DNA of 64,000 nt from CADEDH01 sp965216205 (GCA_965216205.1 OZ244139.1:2604001-2668000), one strand, 5' to 3'. Shown: positions 16,383 through 25,251, counted from the stretch's first letter. A program made the numbers and translations. Notes: generated by a model not told the origin, from the letters alone.

Positions 16383-16700
16383 CCCCTCCGGCGGACCTAC
16401 GCGCCACCCGTCGCTGTTCCAGCGGACCCTCCGCCCACGACGATCCGTTCCGGCGGACCTGGCGCCCACGACGATCCGTTCTGGCGGACGTGGCGCCCAC
16501 GACGATCCGTTCTGGCGGACGTGGCTGCCAAATATGGGAGCAGGGTCCGCCAGAACGACAGAGCGTGGGAGCAGGGTCCGCCAAAACGACAGAGCCTGGG
16601 AGCGGGGTCCGCCAGAACGGCGACGCCGGGGACCGGAGTCCGCCAGAACGACAGAGCGTGGGAGCGGGGTCCGCCAGAACGGCGAAGCCGGGGAGTCGCG
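16383..16700. repeat. Inverted array of 31-bp repeats (five units each way)
   Basis: A core reading CGTTCTGGCGGAC recurs every 31 bp at about 16383, 16414, 16445, 16476 and 16507, with the first two degenerate. Its complement GTCCGCCAGAACG recurs every 31 bp at 16545, 16576, 16607, 16638 and 16669. The orientation flips near 16535. It fills the gap between two convergent genes and could fold into a large cruciform. It is not a CRISPR because the units have no unique spacers. Confidence 0.85.
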
Positions 16701-16739
16701 CTCGCTCGCAGTGACGACACGGGGTGGCGGGTGCGGGCG

Positions 16740-19700
16740 CTACGGCACGCCGATGGCGGGCAGGTCGGCGTCGGCGACGAGGGCGTTGAACGCGGCGACG
16801 TCGACCTCGAGCACGGCGGTCAGTCGATCGAGTTGCTCATCGATCTGGGCGCTGTGCAGATCCACGAGCTCCCGCGACGATTCGGTCGGGCGGGTGTCGG
16901 CGCTGGCGACCACGCTGATCAGCGACGAGAGCTTCTCGTTCAGCCGGACGGGATCGTCGAGTCGGAACGTGTCGGCCTGGTCGCCGGGCACGATCAGGTG
17001 ACCTTCGATGTCGTCGACTTTCTCCAACAGCGCCTCGGCAGCGGCGAGCAGCGGCCCGCTCGCCTCCGACCCGCCGATCGAGGACCGCCCCCCCTCGGCG
17101 AGCCGGCGGCGCCAGCCCTCCACTTGCTCGCGAACGGCGCGGATCGTCCGCACCCCGCGATGGGCGTCGCTGATCTTGTCGCGGATCGCGAGCAGCAGGT
17201 CGCGCTGCTCCCGTAGGTCGTCGTCGGACGCGTCCACCCGGGGGTCGTTGACCACGTCGAGGGGCTGCTCGAGTACGTCCTCCGACCCGTCGGCGACCAG
17301 GCGGAGGCGAACCGTGTATCGACCGGGGAGCACCAGCGGCCCCTGGTTCGCCTCGCCCGCCAGCTTGTTGCCGAGCACCCGCTCGGCTCCCGGATGGCGG
17401 AGGTCCCAGCGGAATCGGTTGGTGCCAGGCTTCACCGGGATCCACGGTCCTGGCTCGAACGCCTTCTCCTCGTCGCTCCAATCGTCGTGGTCCGCCGGCT
17501 TGGGGCCGAATCGGCGGACGACCTCGCCACCGCTGTCGACGATCTCGAGCGCGAGCTCCACCTCATCGTCGTCGACCATCGACGCCGGGAGGTGGTAGAC
17601 GAGCGTCACGCCCAATGCGGTGCCGGTGCCGGAGTCGTGGAAGGTCCGCTCGACGTGGCCGGTGTCGGTGGTCTCGGAGGTGAAGACCGCCGCCCGCATC
17701 AGGCCGACGGCATACTCCTTGCCCTCCGTCGGGGTGAACGCGGCGAAGAGATCGGGGAGCACGCGCCACGCCCGGGGCGGCTCGAAGAGGTGCGGTCGCT
17801 CGCCTCCGGCGATGGCCTCGGTGAGCTGGCGGAGGGGACCGAGGTCGTCGAGGATCCAGAACGACCGTCCGTGGGTGGCCACCACCAGGTCGCCCCGCTT
17901 GTGGGTGACGTCGTAGACCGGGGTGACCGGGAGATTGCTCCTCCAGCGGCGCCACGAGCCGCCGTCGTCGTAGGACACGTACAAGCCGGTCTCGGTTCCG
18001 AGGTAGAGCAGTCCGGCCCGCTCGGGATCGGTCCGGATGACCCTGACGATCGTGTCGTCGGGGAGGGCGCCGTCGCCGTCACCGGTGATCGAGCGCCACG
18101 TGCTGCCGTAGTCGGTCGTCACGAAGAGATAGGGCGTGTTGTCGGCCAGCTTGTATCTCGTGGCGGCCACGTACACCGTCGCTGCATCGTGGGGCGACGG
18201 CTCGACGGTGCGGACGAAGCTCCACTCGGGAAGCTCGGGCGGGGTGACGTCGGTCCAGGAGCTGCCGTTGTCGCGGGAGACGTGGACGAGGCCGTCGTCG
18301 GACCCGGCCCACAAGACGCCGGGCTCGAGCGGCGACTCACGGAACGTGGCGATCGAGCAGTAGTGCTCGGCGCCGCTTGTGTCCTTGGTGATCGGACCGC
18401 CCGAGGGGCCGAGCTTGGTCGGGTCGTTCCTGGTGAGGTCTGGACTGATCGCCTCCCATCGGTGGCCGCCGTCGGTGGTGCGGAACACCTTGTCGCCGGC
18501 GGTGTACAGAACGTCGCTGTGGTGGGGGGAGAACAGGATCGGGAACGTCCAGGGGAACCGATGGCGCAGCTCGCCGGGCCCGATGCCACCGTGGGCCTCC
18601 GGCCACACGTTGACGAGTTGGATCTGGCCGCTTCGCCGGTCGAACCGCTGCAACGAGCCACCGCCCCCGGGCGAGCTCCCGACCGCTCCCACGTACACGA
18701 TGTCGTCGTTCTCGGGATGGACCGCCATGAAGCCGCTCTCGCCGGTTCCGGCCGGGTAGCAGTCGGCCCAGGTGATCGCCTCGACGTTGGTGTTGCTCGG
18801 CACCGCGATGCTGGAGTTGTCCTGCTGCGTGCCGTACACGTGGTAGTAGGGCTCCCGGTCGTCGGTCGTGACCGTGTAGAGCTGGGCGGTGAGCTGGTTG
18901 TAGATCGTGCTCCACGACTCGCCGGCGTTGAACGAGATGTTGGCCCCGCCATCGTTGCTCTGGATCATCCGGCGGTTGTCGGCCGGGTCGATCCACAGGT
19001 CGTGGTTGTCGCCGTGGGGGGTGGCGATCCGGGTGAAGGTCGAACCGCCGTCGTTGGAGCGCCACAGGCTCAGGTTGTTGACGTACACGGTGTCGGCGTC
19101 GGCCGTGTCGGCGAAGACGTGCATGTAGTACCACGGCCGGTAGCGGAGGTCGGGGTTGTCGGTGAGGCGGGTCCACGACTCGCCGAAGTCGTCGGACCGG
19201 TAGAGGCCCGGCTTCTCCTCGGCTTCGATCAGCGCCCACACCCGACCGGCCCGGACCGGCGACGCAGCAACGCCGATCTTGCCGAGGAGGCCCGATGCCG
19301 GCAGCCCGTCGTTGCGAGTGATGTCGGTCCAGGTGTCACCGCCGTCGGTCGACTTCCAGATGCCGCTCCCCGGCCCGCCGCTGCTCAGCTCCCAGAAGTT
19401 CCGGTGCGCCTCCCACATGGTGGCGTAGAGCACGTCGGGATTGCGGGGATCGACGGTGAGGTCGGCTGCTCCAGCGCGGTCACCGACCGACAGGATCGGT
19501 TCCCAGCTCTGCCCGCCGTCGGTCGATCGGTAGATGCCACGGTCGGGGCTCGGGCCGAATGCGTCGCCGAACGCGGCCACGTAGACGTGGTTCGGATCAT
19601 GGGGGTGGACCCGGATCTCGGCGATGTGGCGGGTCGCCTCGAGACCACGGTGGGACCACGTCTCGCCGCCGTCGGTGGAGCGGTACACGCCGTCGCCGGC

Positions 19701-20009
19701 CGACACATCGCCCCGGATCGTGCTCTCACCCATCCCGGCGTAGATGACGTTCGGGTCCGACGGCGACACCGCGAGCGCCCCGACGGCCGACGTGGCCACG
19801 AACCCGTCGGTGACGTTGCGCCAGCTCATGCCGGCGTCGGTGGTCTTCCAGACGCCGCCGGCGACCGCGCCGAAGTAGAACGTGGCGACGTCGCCCGGGT
19901 CGCCGGCCACCGCCACCACCCGACCGCCGCGGGGCGGGCCGATACAACGGAACGGGAGCGTGTCGAGGAGCGCCTCGGCAACCGGGGAGTCGTGCAGTGG
20001 CTCAGTCAT
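16740..20009 (-). CDS. BNR/sortilin-type beta-propeller protein (VPS10/GH74-like)
   Basis: A 1089-residue protein built of beta-propeller blades. At least ten Asp-box (BNR) motifs are visible, such as KTTDAGMSW, YRSTDGGETW, YRSTDGGQSW, WKSTDGGDTW, RTTDGGHRW and VTTDYGSTW. The last ~250 residues are helical and resemble the C-terminus of the family often labelled glycosyl hydrolase or VPS10 domain-containing. No GH74 catalytic Asp pair can be assigned with confidence, so hydrolase activity is unproven. No signal peptide is seen at this start. AGGAGGT lies 9 nt before ATG 20009; ATG 20018 abuts that site and is less likely. Confidence 0.85.
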   Translation of the reverse strand: MTEPLHDSPVAEALLDTLPFRCIGPPRGGRVVAVAGDPGDVATFYFGAVAGGVWKTTDAGMSWRNVTDGFVATSAVGALAVSPSDPNVIYAGMGESTIRGDVSAGDGVYRSTDGGETWSHRGLEATRHIAEIRVHPHDPNHVYVAAFGDAFGPSPDRGIYRSTDGGQSWEPILSVGDRAGAADLTVDPRNPDVLYATMWEAHRNFWELSSGGPGSGIWKSTDGGDTWTDITRNDGLPASGLLGKIGVAASPVRAGRVWALIEAEEKPGLYRSDDFGESWTRLTDNPDLRYRPWYYMHVFADTADADTVYVNNLSLWRSNDGGSTFTRIATPHGDNHDLWIDPADNRRMIQSNDGGANISFNAGESWSTIYNQLTAQLYTVTTDDREPYYHVYGTQQDNSSIAVPSNTNVEAITWADCYPAGTGESGFMAVHPENDDIVYVGAVGSSPGGGGSLQRFDRRSGQIQLVNVWPEAHGGIGPGELRHRFPWTFPILFSPHHSDVLYTAGDKVFRTTDGGHRWEAISPDLTRNDPTKLGPSGGPITKDTSGAEHYCSIATFRESPLEPGVLWAGSDDGLVHVSRDNGSSWTDVTPPELPEWSFVRTVEPSPHDAATVYVAATRYKLADNTPYLFVTTDYGSTWRSITGDGDGALPDDTIVRVIRTDPERAGLLYLGTETGLYVSYDDGGSWRRWRSNLPVTPVYDVTHKRGDLVVATHGRSFWILDDLGPLRQLTEAIAGGERPHLFEPPRAWRVLPDLFAAFTPTEGKEYAVGLMRAAVFTSETTDTGHVERTFHDSGTGTALGVTLVYHLPASMVDDDEVELALEIVDSGGEVVRRFGPKPADHDDWSDEEKAFEPGPWIPVKPGTNRFRWDLRHPGAERVLGNKLAGEANQGPLVLPGRYTVRLRLVADGSEDVLEQPLDVVNDPRVDASDDDLREQRDLLLAIRDKISDAHRGVRTIRAVREQVEGWRRRLAEGGRSSIGGSEASGPLLAAAEALLEKVDDIEGHLIVPGDQADTFRLDDPVRLNEKLSSLISVVASADTRPTESSRELVDLHSAQIDEQLDRLTAVLEVDVAAFNALVADADLPAIGVP

Positions 20010-20148
20010 CCGCGCCATACCTCCTGGGGTGGGTCCGAGTAGCCTACGACCGCCTCCTCGCCATCGGTCGAGCGCAAGTGCCACAGTGGTTGACGACGGT
20101 GGTCGGCGAGACCCACCAGCACCACCAGCACCCTCTGGAGGCATGCAC

Positions 20149-21342
20149 ATGAGCCCAGCGATCCCACCAGTCGACGACTTCGCCACCGACTGGGATTTCA
20201 ACGATCCGGCCTGGGTCGACGACCCGTACCCCATCTGGGCCGACCTCCGGGCTCGGTGCCCGATGGCCCACAGTGAGCGGTTCAACGAAGGCGTCTGGTT
20301 CCCACTCCACTTCGACGACGTCGTCGCCATCGCCGACGACACCGACACGTTCTCCAACGAGCACCACGGGATCCGTCGGGGCGGGACGGTGAGCCGCGGC
20401 TACTTCCCGCCGATCAACAACGACCCGCCCGACCACATGCCGATCCGTCGTGCGATCCTCCCGTTCTTCGCGCCGAAGCGGATCGAGGAGTGGCGAAGCC
20501 ACATCGCAGCCGACTGTGAGGCCCGGGCCACCGCCATCGCCGAGCGGGGCCACGGCGACGCTGCGGTCGACTACGCCCAGCACATCCCCGTCGGGGCGAT
20601 CGCTGCGATCCTCGGAATCGACCCGGCCGACGGCGACCAGTTCCGGGAATGGATTCGGGCGATCGTCGCCGTCGGCGCCGACGACGCCGAGGCGATGCAA
20701 TCGGCGATCGCCGAGATCCGGGCCTACATGGCGGTCACGATGGCCGAGCGGCGGGCGCGACCGGGATCCGATCTCATCAGCCACCTGGTGACCACCGACA
20801 TCGACGGCGAGCCCCTCAGCGACGATCTGATCGAGCGGATCCTGGTTCTCCAGCTCGTGGCCGGGATCGACACGACGTGGAGCTCGATCGGGGCTGCGCT
20901 GTGGCACCTGGCCACCAACCCCGACGACCGCCGACGCCTGCTCGACGAGCCGGAACTGCTCCCGACCGCGATCGAGGAACTGCTCCGGGCGTATGCCCCG
21001 GTCAACGTCGCCCGCCGGGTGAGCAAGCCGGCGAGCGTTCGGGGTGTCGACCTGGAACCCGGCGATCACGTGATGATGACCTTCCCGATCGCCTGCCGCG
21101 ACCCCGAGAAGTTCGATCGGGCCGACGAGGTGATCCTCGACCGAACGCAGAACCGGCACCTCGCGTTCGGCGTGGGCATCCACCGGTGCCTCGGCTCCAA
21201 CCTCGCCCGCCTGGAGATGGAGGTGTCGGTGGCGACGTTCCTGCGCCACATCCCCGACTTCTCCCTGGCCCCTGGCGCCACCGTCGAGTGGTCGACCGGC
21301 CAGATCCGGGGCCCCCGCTCGATCCCGATCGTGATCGACTGA
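20149..21342 (+). CDS. Cytochrome P450
   Basis: A 397-residue soluble bacterial P450. The I-helix reads LVAGIDTTWSSIG (acid/alcohol pair for oxygen activation), the K-helix EELLRAYAPVNVARRV holds ExxR, and the heme loop FGVGIHRCLGS places the thiolate Cys at residue 347. It needs a ferredoxin and reductase, not found in the window. The paralogue at 44736 is similar in the I-helix and heme loop, and both end in a GQ(I/V)RGPR(S/A)IP motif. GGAGG lies 7 nt before ATG 20149; ATG 20143 is an alternative. The substrate is unknown; lipids or terpenoids are usual for such actinobacterial P450s. Confidence 0.9.
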   Translation: MSPAIPPVDDFATDWDFNDPAWVDDPYPIWADLRARCPMAHSERFNEGVWFPLHFDDVVAIADDTDTFSNEHHGIRRGGTVSRGYFPPINNDPPDHMPIRRAILPFFAPKRIEEWRSHIAADCEARATAIAERGHGDAAVDYAQHIPVGAIAAILGIDPADGDQFREWIRAIVAVGADDAEAMQSAIAEIRAYMAVTMAERRARPGSDLISHLVTTDIDGEPLSDDLIERILVLQLVAGIDTTWSSIGAALWHLATNPDDRRRLLDEPELLPTAIEELLRAYAPVNVARRVSKPASVRGVDLEPGDHVMMTFPIACRDPEKFDRADEVILDRTQNRHLAFGVGIHRCLGSNLARLEMEVSVATFLRHIPDFSLAPGATVEWSTGQIRGPRSIPIVID

Positions 21343-21370
21343 CCCCTCCCGCCCCATCGGTCGCACACAC

Positions 21371-21425
21371 GTGCCAGACACATCGTGCCGACGCGCCCGC
21401 AACACCCGCACGATGTGCCCGGCAC
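21371..21425. terminator. Hairpin containing the dispersed 18-mer, after P450
   Basis: The 18-mer GTGCCAGACACATCGTGC at 21371-21388 pairs with its near-complement at 21408-21425 (16 of 18). It lies between the convergent P450 and sortase genes and could stop transcription from both. The same 18-mer occurs after three other genes. Confidence 0.55.
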
Positions 21426-21445
21426 CGTCGTGCCGACGTGGACCG

Positions 21446-22234
21446 TCAGTCGACGCGGGTGGCGTAGGCCACCGTGTTCGACTCGTAGCTCCGGATCGAT
21501 GGGTTGAACGCGCCGCCGCAGGTGATGAGCACGAGGCGATCTGGTCCCGACTCGTCGAAGAGGCGATCGGTCGGGAGGTCGGCCTTGAGGTAGTCGACGA
21601 CCTGCTCGATCTCGTAGGTCACCGTCGAGGCGTCGGACATGACGATCGCCACCACGGCGCCGGGTTGCGCCAGGGCGAGGTCCCGGAAGACGCCGGGGGT
21701 GCCGTCGTAGGCGATGTGGGCCGCCAGCACGCTCGAGCCGCCGACACCGGGGGCGGGACCGAACCGGTACCAACCCACGTCGGTCGCCGCCGGCACCTCG
21801 TAGGCGCCGCCAGCATCGACACCCACCGGGACCACCGGCCCCTCGACGATGCCGATGTCGGCGATCCGGATGGCGACCGGGACAGGCTCCCGCTCCGGCG
21901 GCGTCGGGAGCTGGGCGGCCGGCGGCAGCGACCGGATGCCGGCGAGGTCGAGCGTCGACTGGCGACCTTCAACCCCGGGACCTTCACCCTCGGGGCCGCT
22001 CCCGGTGCCCGTCTGTCCGGTCGACGCTGCATCATCCGGAGCGGCTCGCTCCGTCGGCGCGGTCGATGACGCATTCGACGAGGGGGCGGCCTCGTGGTGG
22101 ATCGCCTGGTCGGCAGCGATGCCGACCGGCGCGTCGGTGGCCGGTCCGGCGATACGAAACAGCGCAGCTCCGACGACGAGCGACGTCGCGCCGAGCACCA
22201 GTCCGACGAGGACGCGCCGACCGACGGCGCTCAT
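21446..22234 (-). CDS. Class E/F sortase
   Basis: A 262-residue protein with one N-terminal TM helix (about 8-28), a Ser/Ala/Pro-rich linker (about 40-105) and a sortase beta-barrel. The catalytic His lies in VLAAHIAYDG, the Cys in VLITCGGAF, and the Arg probably in SIRSYESN or the final YATRVD. The barrel and TCGG motif fit class E/F sortases of actinobacteria, which attach or process surface proteins outside the membrane. It follows the DUF4397 gene by only 5 nt on the same strand, making that protein the obvious candidate substrate. Confidence 0.85.
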   Translation of the reverse strand: MSAVGRRVLVGLVLGATSLVVGAALFRIAGPATDAPVGIAADQAIHHEAAPSSNASSTAPTERAAPDDAASTGQTGTGSGPEGEGPGVEGRQSTLDLAGIRSLPPAAQLPTPPEREPVPVAIRIADIGIVEGPVVPVGVDAGGAYEVPAATDVGWYRFGPAPGVGGSSVLAAHIAYDGTPGVFRDLALAQPGAVVAIVMSDASTVTYEIEQVVDYLKADLPTDRLFDESGPDRLVLITCGGAFNPSIRSYESNTVAYATRVD

Positions 22235-22239
22235 CGTCC

Positions 22240-23109
22240 TCAGGCCCGGGGCGAGCGGACCGCGCCGCGCTCGAGCCGGCGTCCGGCACGATGGGTGAGC
22301 GCGGCGGCACCGACGATCCCGACCACGGCCACCCCGAGCGCTCCGAGCGTGAGGAGATCGCCCGGAGGACCGCCGGGAACGGTCGAATTGCCGGTGTCGA
22401 CGGCGGAGGGCGGCGTCGACAGGCCTTCGACCGTCTCGGTGATCACCGTCATCGTGCCCCGCTCCAGCGAGCCGAGTCCGTACACGATCAGCATCACCCC
22501 TTCGAGGAGGGGAAGGTCGGCTGGCCCGATGACGGCCGGGCCACCCTCGCCGGAGGGCACGAGGCTCGCGGTCACGTCGCCGGCCGCCACATCGGCGCTC
22601 CGCTCGTCGCCGTTGCCGAGGCCCTGGAACACCACGTCACCAGCGGCGAGCACGTCGACCGGCGGGGCCGCAGCGAGATGGCGGATGACCAGGCGGCTCT
22701 CGCCGGCCGCGATCCTCGAGAGGTCGTTCTCGAAGATCGAGAGGTTGAGGGAACCGTCGACCTTCAGGTGCAGCAGCACCGAGACGCTCGACGCGTCGGG
22801 GAGATCGACGTCGGTGGCCTCCAGCAGGACGGCGTCCGTCCCAGCCTCGGTGAACACCACCGAGCCGAGGCTGTTGCCGGCGAGCGACGAGATGTCCTCG
22901 ATGTCGCGGAAGGCGAACCCTTCGATCGCCGACGTGCCGTCGATCGCAACATCGACCTCCTGATCGGGGACGCCATTGATCAGGTGGACCCTCGTGTTGT
23001 CGTCGCCCTGGGCCGAGGCCCCGATCGGCGCGACCACCAGGGTCGAAAAGGTCAGCACGGTGGCCAGCACGGTGAGCACGGTCACGGTGCGACGCGGACT
23101 TGAACTCAT
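22240..23109 (-). CDS. DUF4397 surface protein with C-terminal membrane anchor
   Basis: A 289-residue exported protein. The signal peptide spans about residues 1-34 and ends in IGASAQG. A DUF4397 domain follows (RVHLINGVPDQEVDVAIDG, SLVIRHLAAAPPVDVL and similar beta strands). The C-terminus has a TVPGGPPG linker, a hydrophobic segment (about 255-275) and an Arg-rich tail, the layout of a sortase substrate, although no canonical LPxTG or LAxTG is present. The class E/F sortase gene lies 5 nt downstream. DUF4397 function is unknown. Start ATG 23109 gives an ideal signal peptide. Confidence 0.85.
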   Translation of the reverse strand: MSSSPRRTVTVLTVLATVLTFSTLVVAPIGASAQGDDNTRVHLINGVPDQEVDVAIDGTSAIEGFAFRDIEDISSLAGNSLGSVVFTEAGTDAVLLEATDVDLPDASSVSVLLHLKVDGSLNLSIFENDLSRIAAGESRLVIRHLAAAPPVDVLAAGDVVFQGLGNGDERSADVAAGDVTASLVPSGEGGPAVIGPADLPLLEGVMLIVYGLGSLERGTMTVITETVEGLSTPPSAVDTGNSTVPGGPPGDLLTLGALGVAVVGIVGAAALTHRAGRRLERGAVRSPRA

Positions 23110-23359
23110 GGTTTTGCGGCATCCTCTCCGGCGTTCGACAAGCGCGCTACCCCAGCGGCCGGTGTGGCCAACCATAGAGGACACCCGACATGCTGTCGTG
23201 GGCAGTCTCCCCCCGATCGACCACCCATCGTGGCCGTAACCACCGCGCAGAGTCGACAGCGGTGCGTATCATCGGAGGGGCACGAAGCGAGGAGATCGGC
23301 ACGGACGGGTTGGAGCGAGCAGCGACGACACCAGCGACGAGCGGGACCGGGATGGACCG

Positions 23360-24151
23360 GTGACCGAGATGTACACAGCGTGGGACGGCGAGCGCTATCC
23401 GTGGCCGCCGCCCGACAACTGGTACCTCGCGGCCGACGGGCGATGGTGGCATCCGAACAGCGGTCCCGACGGTGTCGGCTTGGAGGACGCGTCTTCGGCG
23501 ACAGCCCAGGCACCCGCCACCGGCAACCCGGTCGCCGGGTCATCGTCCCCTCCGGTGGCTGCAGCGGCGAAGACCGGCACCCATCCAGCGGCGACCCGTC
23601 CGCCCGCCGTTGCCGCTCCCGGTCAGACGCCATCCGCACGACCGAGGAGCGGTGGAGGTGCCAGGTGGCCGTTGATCATCGGTCTGCCCGTCGCCGCGGT
23701 CGTCTGCGGTGTGGTCGCCGTGGCCCTGCTCCGGGACTCGACGCCAGGTTCGGCCGGTTCGCTCAGCTCCGACGAGGGCAGTCCGGCTTCGGCCGAGACC
23801 ACGGCCGATCCAGACCCGACGGACGACGCCCCCGCATCACCGACCTCGGTGGCGTCCACCTCGACACCGCCGAGGGATCCCGACGAGCTGGTCGCCGAGT
23901 TCCGCACGGTCCTCGAGGAGCACGATCTGACCAGCGGGTCGCTGAGCGATGACGAGATCATCACCTTCGGCACCACCCTGTGCGTGTTCGCCGCATCGGC
24001 AGATGAGCCCGACGACTTCCAGGCGCTCAAGGACCTCGCGATCGAGGACACCGAGAGCGAGCTCTCCGACGTGGAGCTGAGCGTGGCGATCTCCGCTGCG
24101 ATCATCGTGTTCTGCCCACTCGACGCCGAACGGCTCGACGTCACCCTGTGA
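23360..24151 (+). CDS. Single-pass membrane protein with N-terminal WPPPDNWYLAADG motif
   Basis: About 263 residues. The N-terminus (WPPPDNWYLAADGRWWHPNSG region, about 13-34) is a DUF2510-like tryptophan-rich motif. An Ala/Pro/Ser-rich linker follows, then one TM helix (about 102-122, PLIIGLPVAAVVCGVVAVALL), a second Ser/Thr/Pro linker and a small external helical domain with two cysteines (TTLCVF, IVFCPL) that could pair. DUF2510-type proteins are unexplained actinobacterial membrane proteins. The GTG at 23360 and ATG at 23369 are both possible starts. The stop codon lies inside the first unit of the 79-bp repeat. No function can be given. Confidence 0.7.
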   Translation: MTEMYTAWDGERYPWPPPDNWYLAADGRWWHPNSGPDGVGLEDASSATAQAPATGNPVAGSSSPPVAAAAKTGTHPAATRPPAVAAPGQTPSARPRSGGGARWPLIIGLPVAAVVCGVVAVALLRDSTPGSAGSLSSDEGSPASAETTADPDPTDDAPASPTSVASTSTPPRDPDELVAEFRTVLEEHDLTSGSLSDDEIITFGTTLCVFAASADEPDDFQALKDLAIEDTESELSDVELSVAISAAIIVFCPLDAERLDVTL

Positions 24152-24396
24152 GCGGAGCGAACGGTCCGCCGATTCTTCGGCGGAGCCGGATGGGGTCCTG
24201 GGGGCGCGAGCCCCCAGCGAAGGCCTGTGAGCGGAGCGAACGGTCCGCCGATTCTTTCGGCGGAACCGATGGGGTCCTGGGGGCGCGAGCCCCCAGCGAA
24301 GACCTGTGAGCGGAGCGAACGGTCCGCCGATTCTTTCGGCGGAACCGATGGGGTCCTGGGGGCGCGAGCCCCCAGCGAAGACCTGTGAGCGGAGCG
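24145..24396. repeat. 79-bp tandem repeat, three full copies and a partial fourth
   Basis: Units begin at 24145, 24224, 24303 and 24382, each with CCTGTGAGCGGAGCG. Every full unit has two hairpins, one with CCGCCGA/TCGGCGG arms and one with TGGGGGC/GCCCCCA arms. Copies two and three differ by one or two bases. The first copy includes the stop codon of the preceding gene. Confidence 0.85.
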
Positions 24397-24406
24397 TGTG
24401 AACGCG

Positions 24407-24439
24407 CCAGGGGCGGAGCCTCGATGGCTCCGCCCCTGG
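24407..24439. terminator. Perfect 14-bp hairpin between convergent genes
   Basis: Arms 24407-24420 and 24426-24439 are exact inverted repeats around a 5-nt loop. It follows the tandem repeat and precedes the end of the fasciclin gene, so it can act as a bidirectional terminator. Confidence 0.6.
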
Positions 24440-24480
24440 CCTCTCGCTCGATCGTTGGCGAGGTTGCGCTGTCCGCCCGA

Positions 24481-25251
24481 TCAGCCCTCGGGAATGAGAA
24501 CGGCGTCGATGATGTGGACCGTTGCGTTGGCGGTCGGAACGTCCTGGCAGATCGTCGTGGCGACACCGTTGACCATCACCTGATCGCCGGCGGCCTCGAA
24601 GGTCAGCTCTGCACCGTTGACGGTGGTGGCCGACCCGGCCGCCACGAGATCGGCGCTCCCGAGCTTCTCACCGGCGACGACGTGGTAGGTCAGCACCCCG
24701 GTCAACAGATCGTTGTCGGCCAGCACCGCATCCAGGTCCTCCGTGGGGAGGGCGCCGAACGCGTCGTCGGTCGGAGCGAAGATCGTGAACGGTCCGTCGC
24801 TGTTCAGCGTGTCGACCAGCTCGGCCTGCTGCACGGCCGACACCAGGGTCGAGAGCACGGGGTTGTTCGAGGCTGCGGTGGCGGCCGGGTCGTCGGCCAT
24901 GCCGGCGAAGCTGCCCTCGCCGTCGGTCGGGACGGCCTCACAGCCGGGGCCGGACGGCTCGGCGGCGGCCATGGCATCGCCGTCGTCCATGGCATCGCCG
25001 TCATCCATGGCCTCGTCGTCCGTGGCGTCGTCGCCGTCGTGCTCCTCGTCGTCCATGGCCTCGTCGTCCATTGCCTCCTCGTCGGTGGCTGCCGTCGTTG
25101 CCGTCGACTCGTCGGACGCGGTCGTCTCGGCGTCGTCGTCGTCGCCACCACATGCGGCGAGGAAGAGCGCCCCGACGCTGAGGATGGCGGCGAGCCGGCG
25201 GCCGATGGGCTTCGATCGTCGACTGGCGCGTGGCGTGGTGGAGTGGGTCAT
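24481..25251 (-). CDS. Fasciclin-domain lipoprotein
   Basis: A 256-residue exported protein. The lipobox LFLAACGG gives a lipidated Cys at about 38. Next comes an Asp/Glu/Met-rich stretch (about 40-100) with repeated EAMDDEAMDDE-like text, then a fasciclin (FAS1) domain with NPVLSTLVSAVQQAELVDTL, FTIFAPTDDAFGALP and VLTYHVVAGE motifs and the final VHIIDAVLIPEG. FAS1 domains mediate adhesion or small-molecule binding at the cell surface; mycobacterial MPT70/MPT83 are relatives controlled by SigK. AAGGA lies 10 nt before ATG 25251. It lies next to the molybdopterin oxidoreductase and the sigma factor pair. Confidence 0.9.
   Translation of the reverse strand: MTHSTTPRASRRSKPIGRRLAAILSVGALFLAACGGDDDDAETTASDESTATTAATDEEAMDDEAMDDEEHDGDDATDDEAMDDGDAMDDGDAMAAAEPSGPGCEAVPTDGEGSFAGMADDPAATAASNNPVLSTLVSAVQQAELVDTLNSDGPFTIFAPTDDAFGALPTEDLDAVLADNDLLTGVLTYHVVAGEKLGSADLVAAGSATTVNGAELTFEAAGDQVMVNGVATTICQDVPTANATVHIIDAVLIPEG

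Noticed and set aside
16383..16700. CRISPR array
   Set aside because: A 31-bp period is tempting, but units are contiguous, the between-core sequence is not unique, orientation flips in the middle, and no cas genes are present.
17394..20042. Plus-strand 882-codon frame opposite the BNR protein
   Set aside because: Val/Gly/Arg/Asp-rich shadow of the real gene on the other strand, which has clear Asp-box motifs.
24141..24566. 141-codon minus-strand frame through the 79-bp repeats
   Set aside because: It is made of translated repeat units and overlaps the end of a real gene; no start signals.
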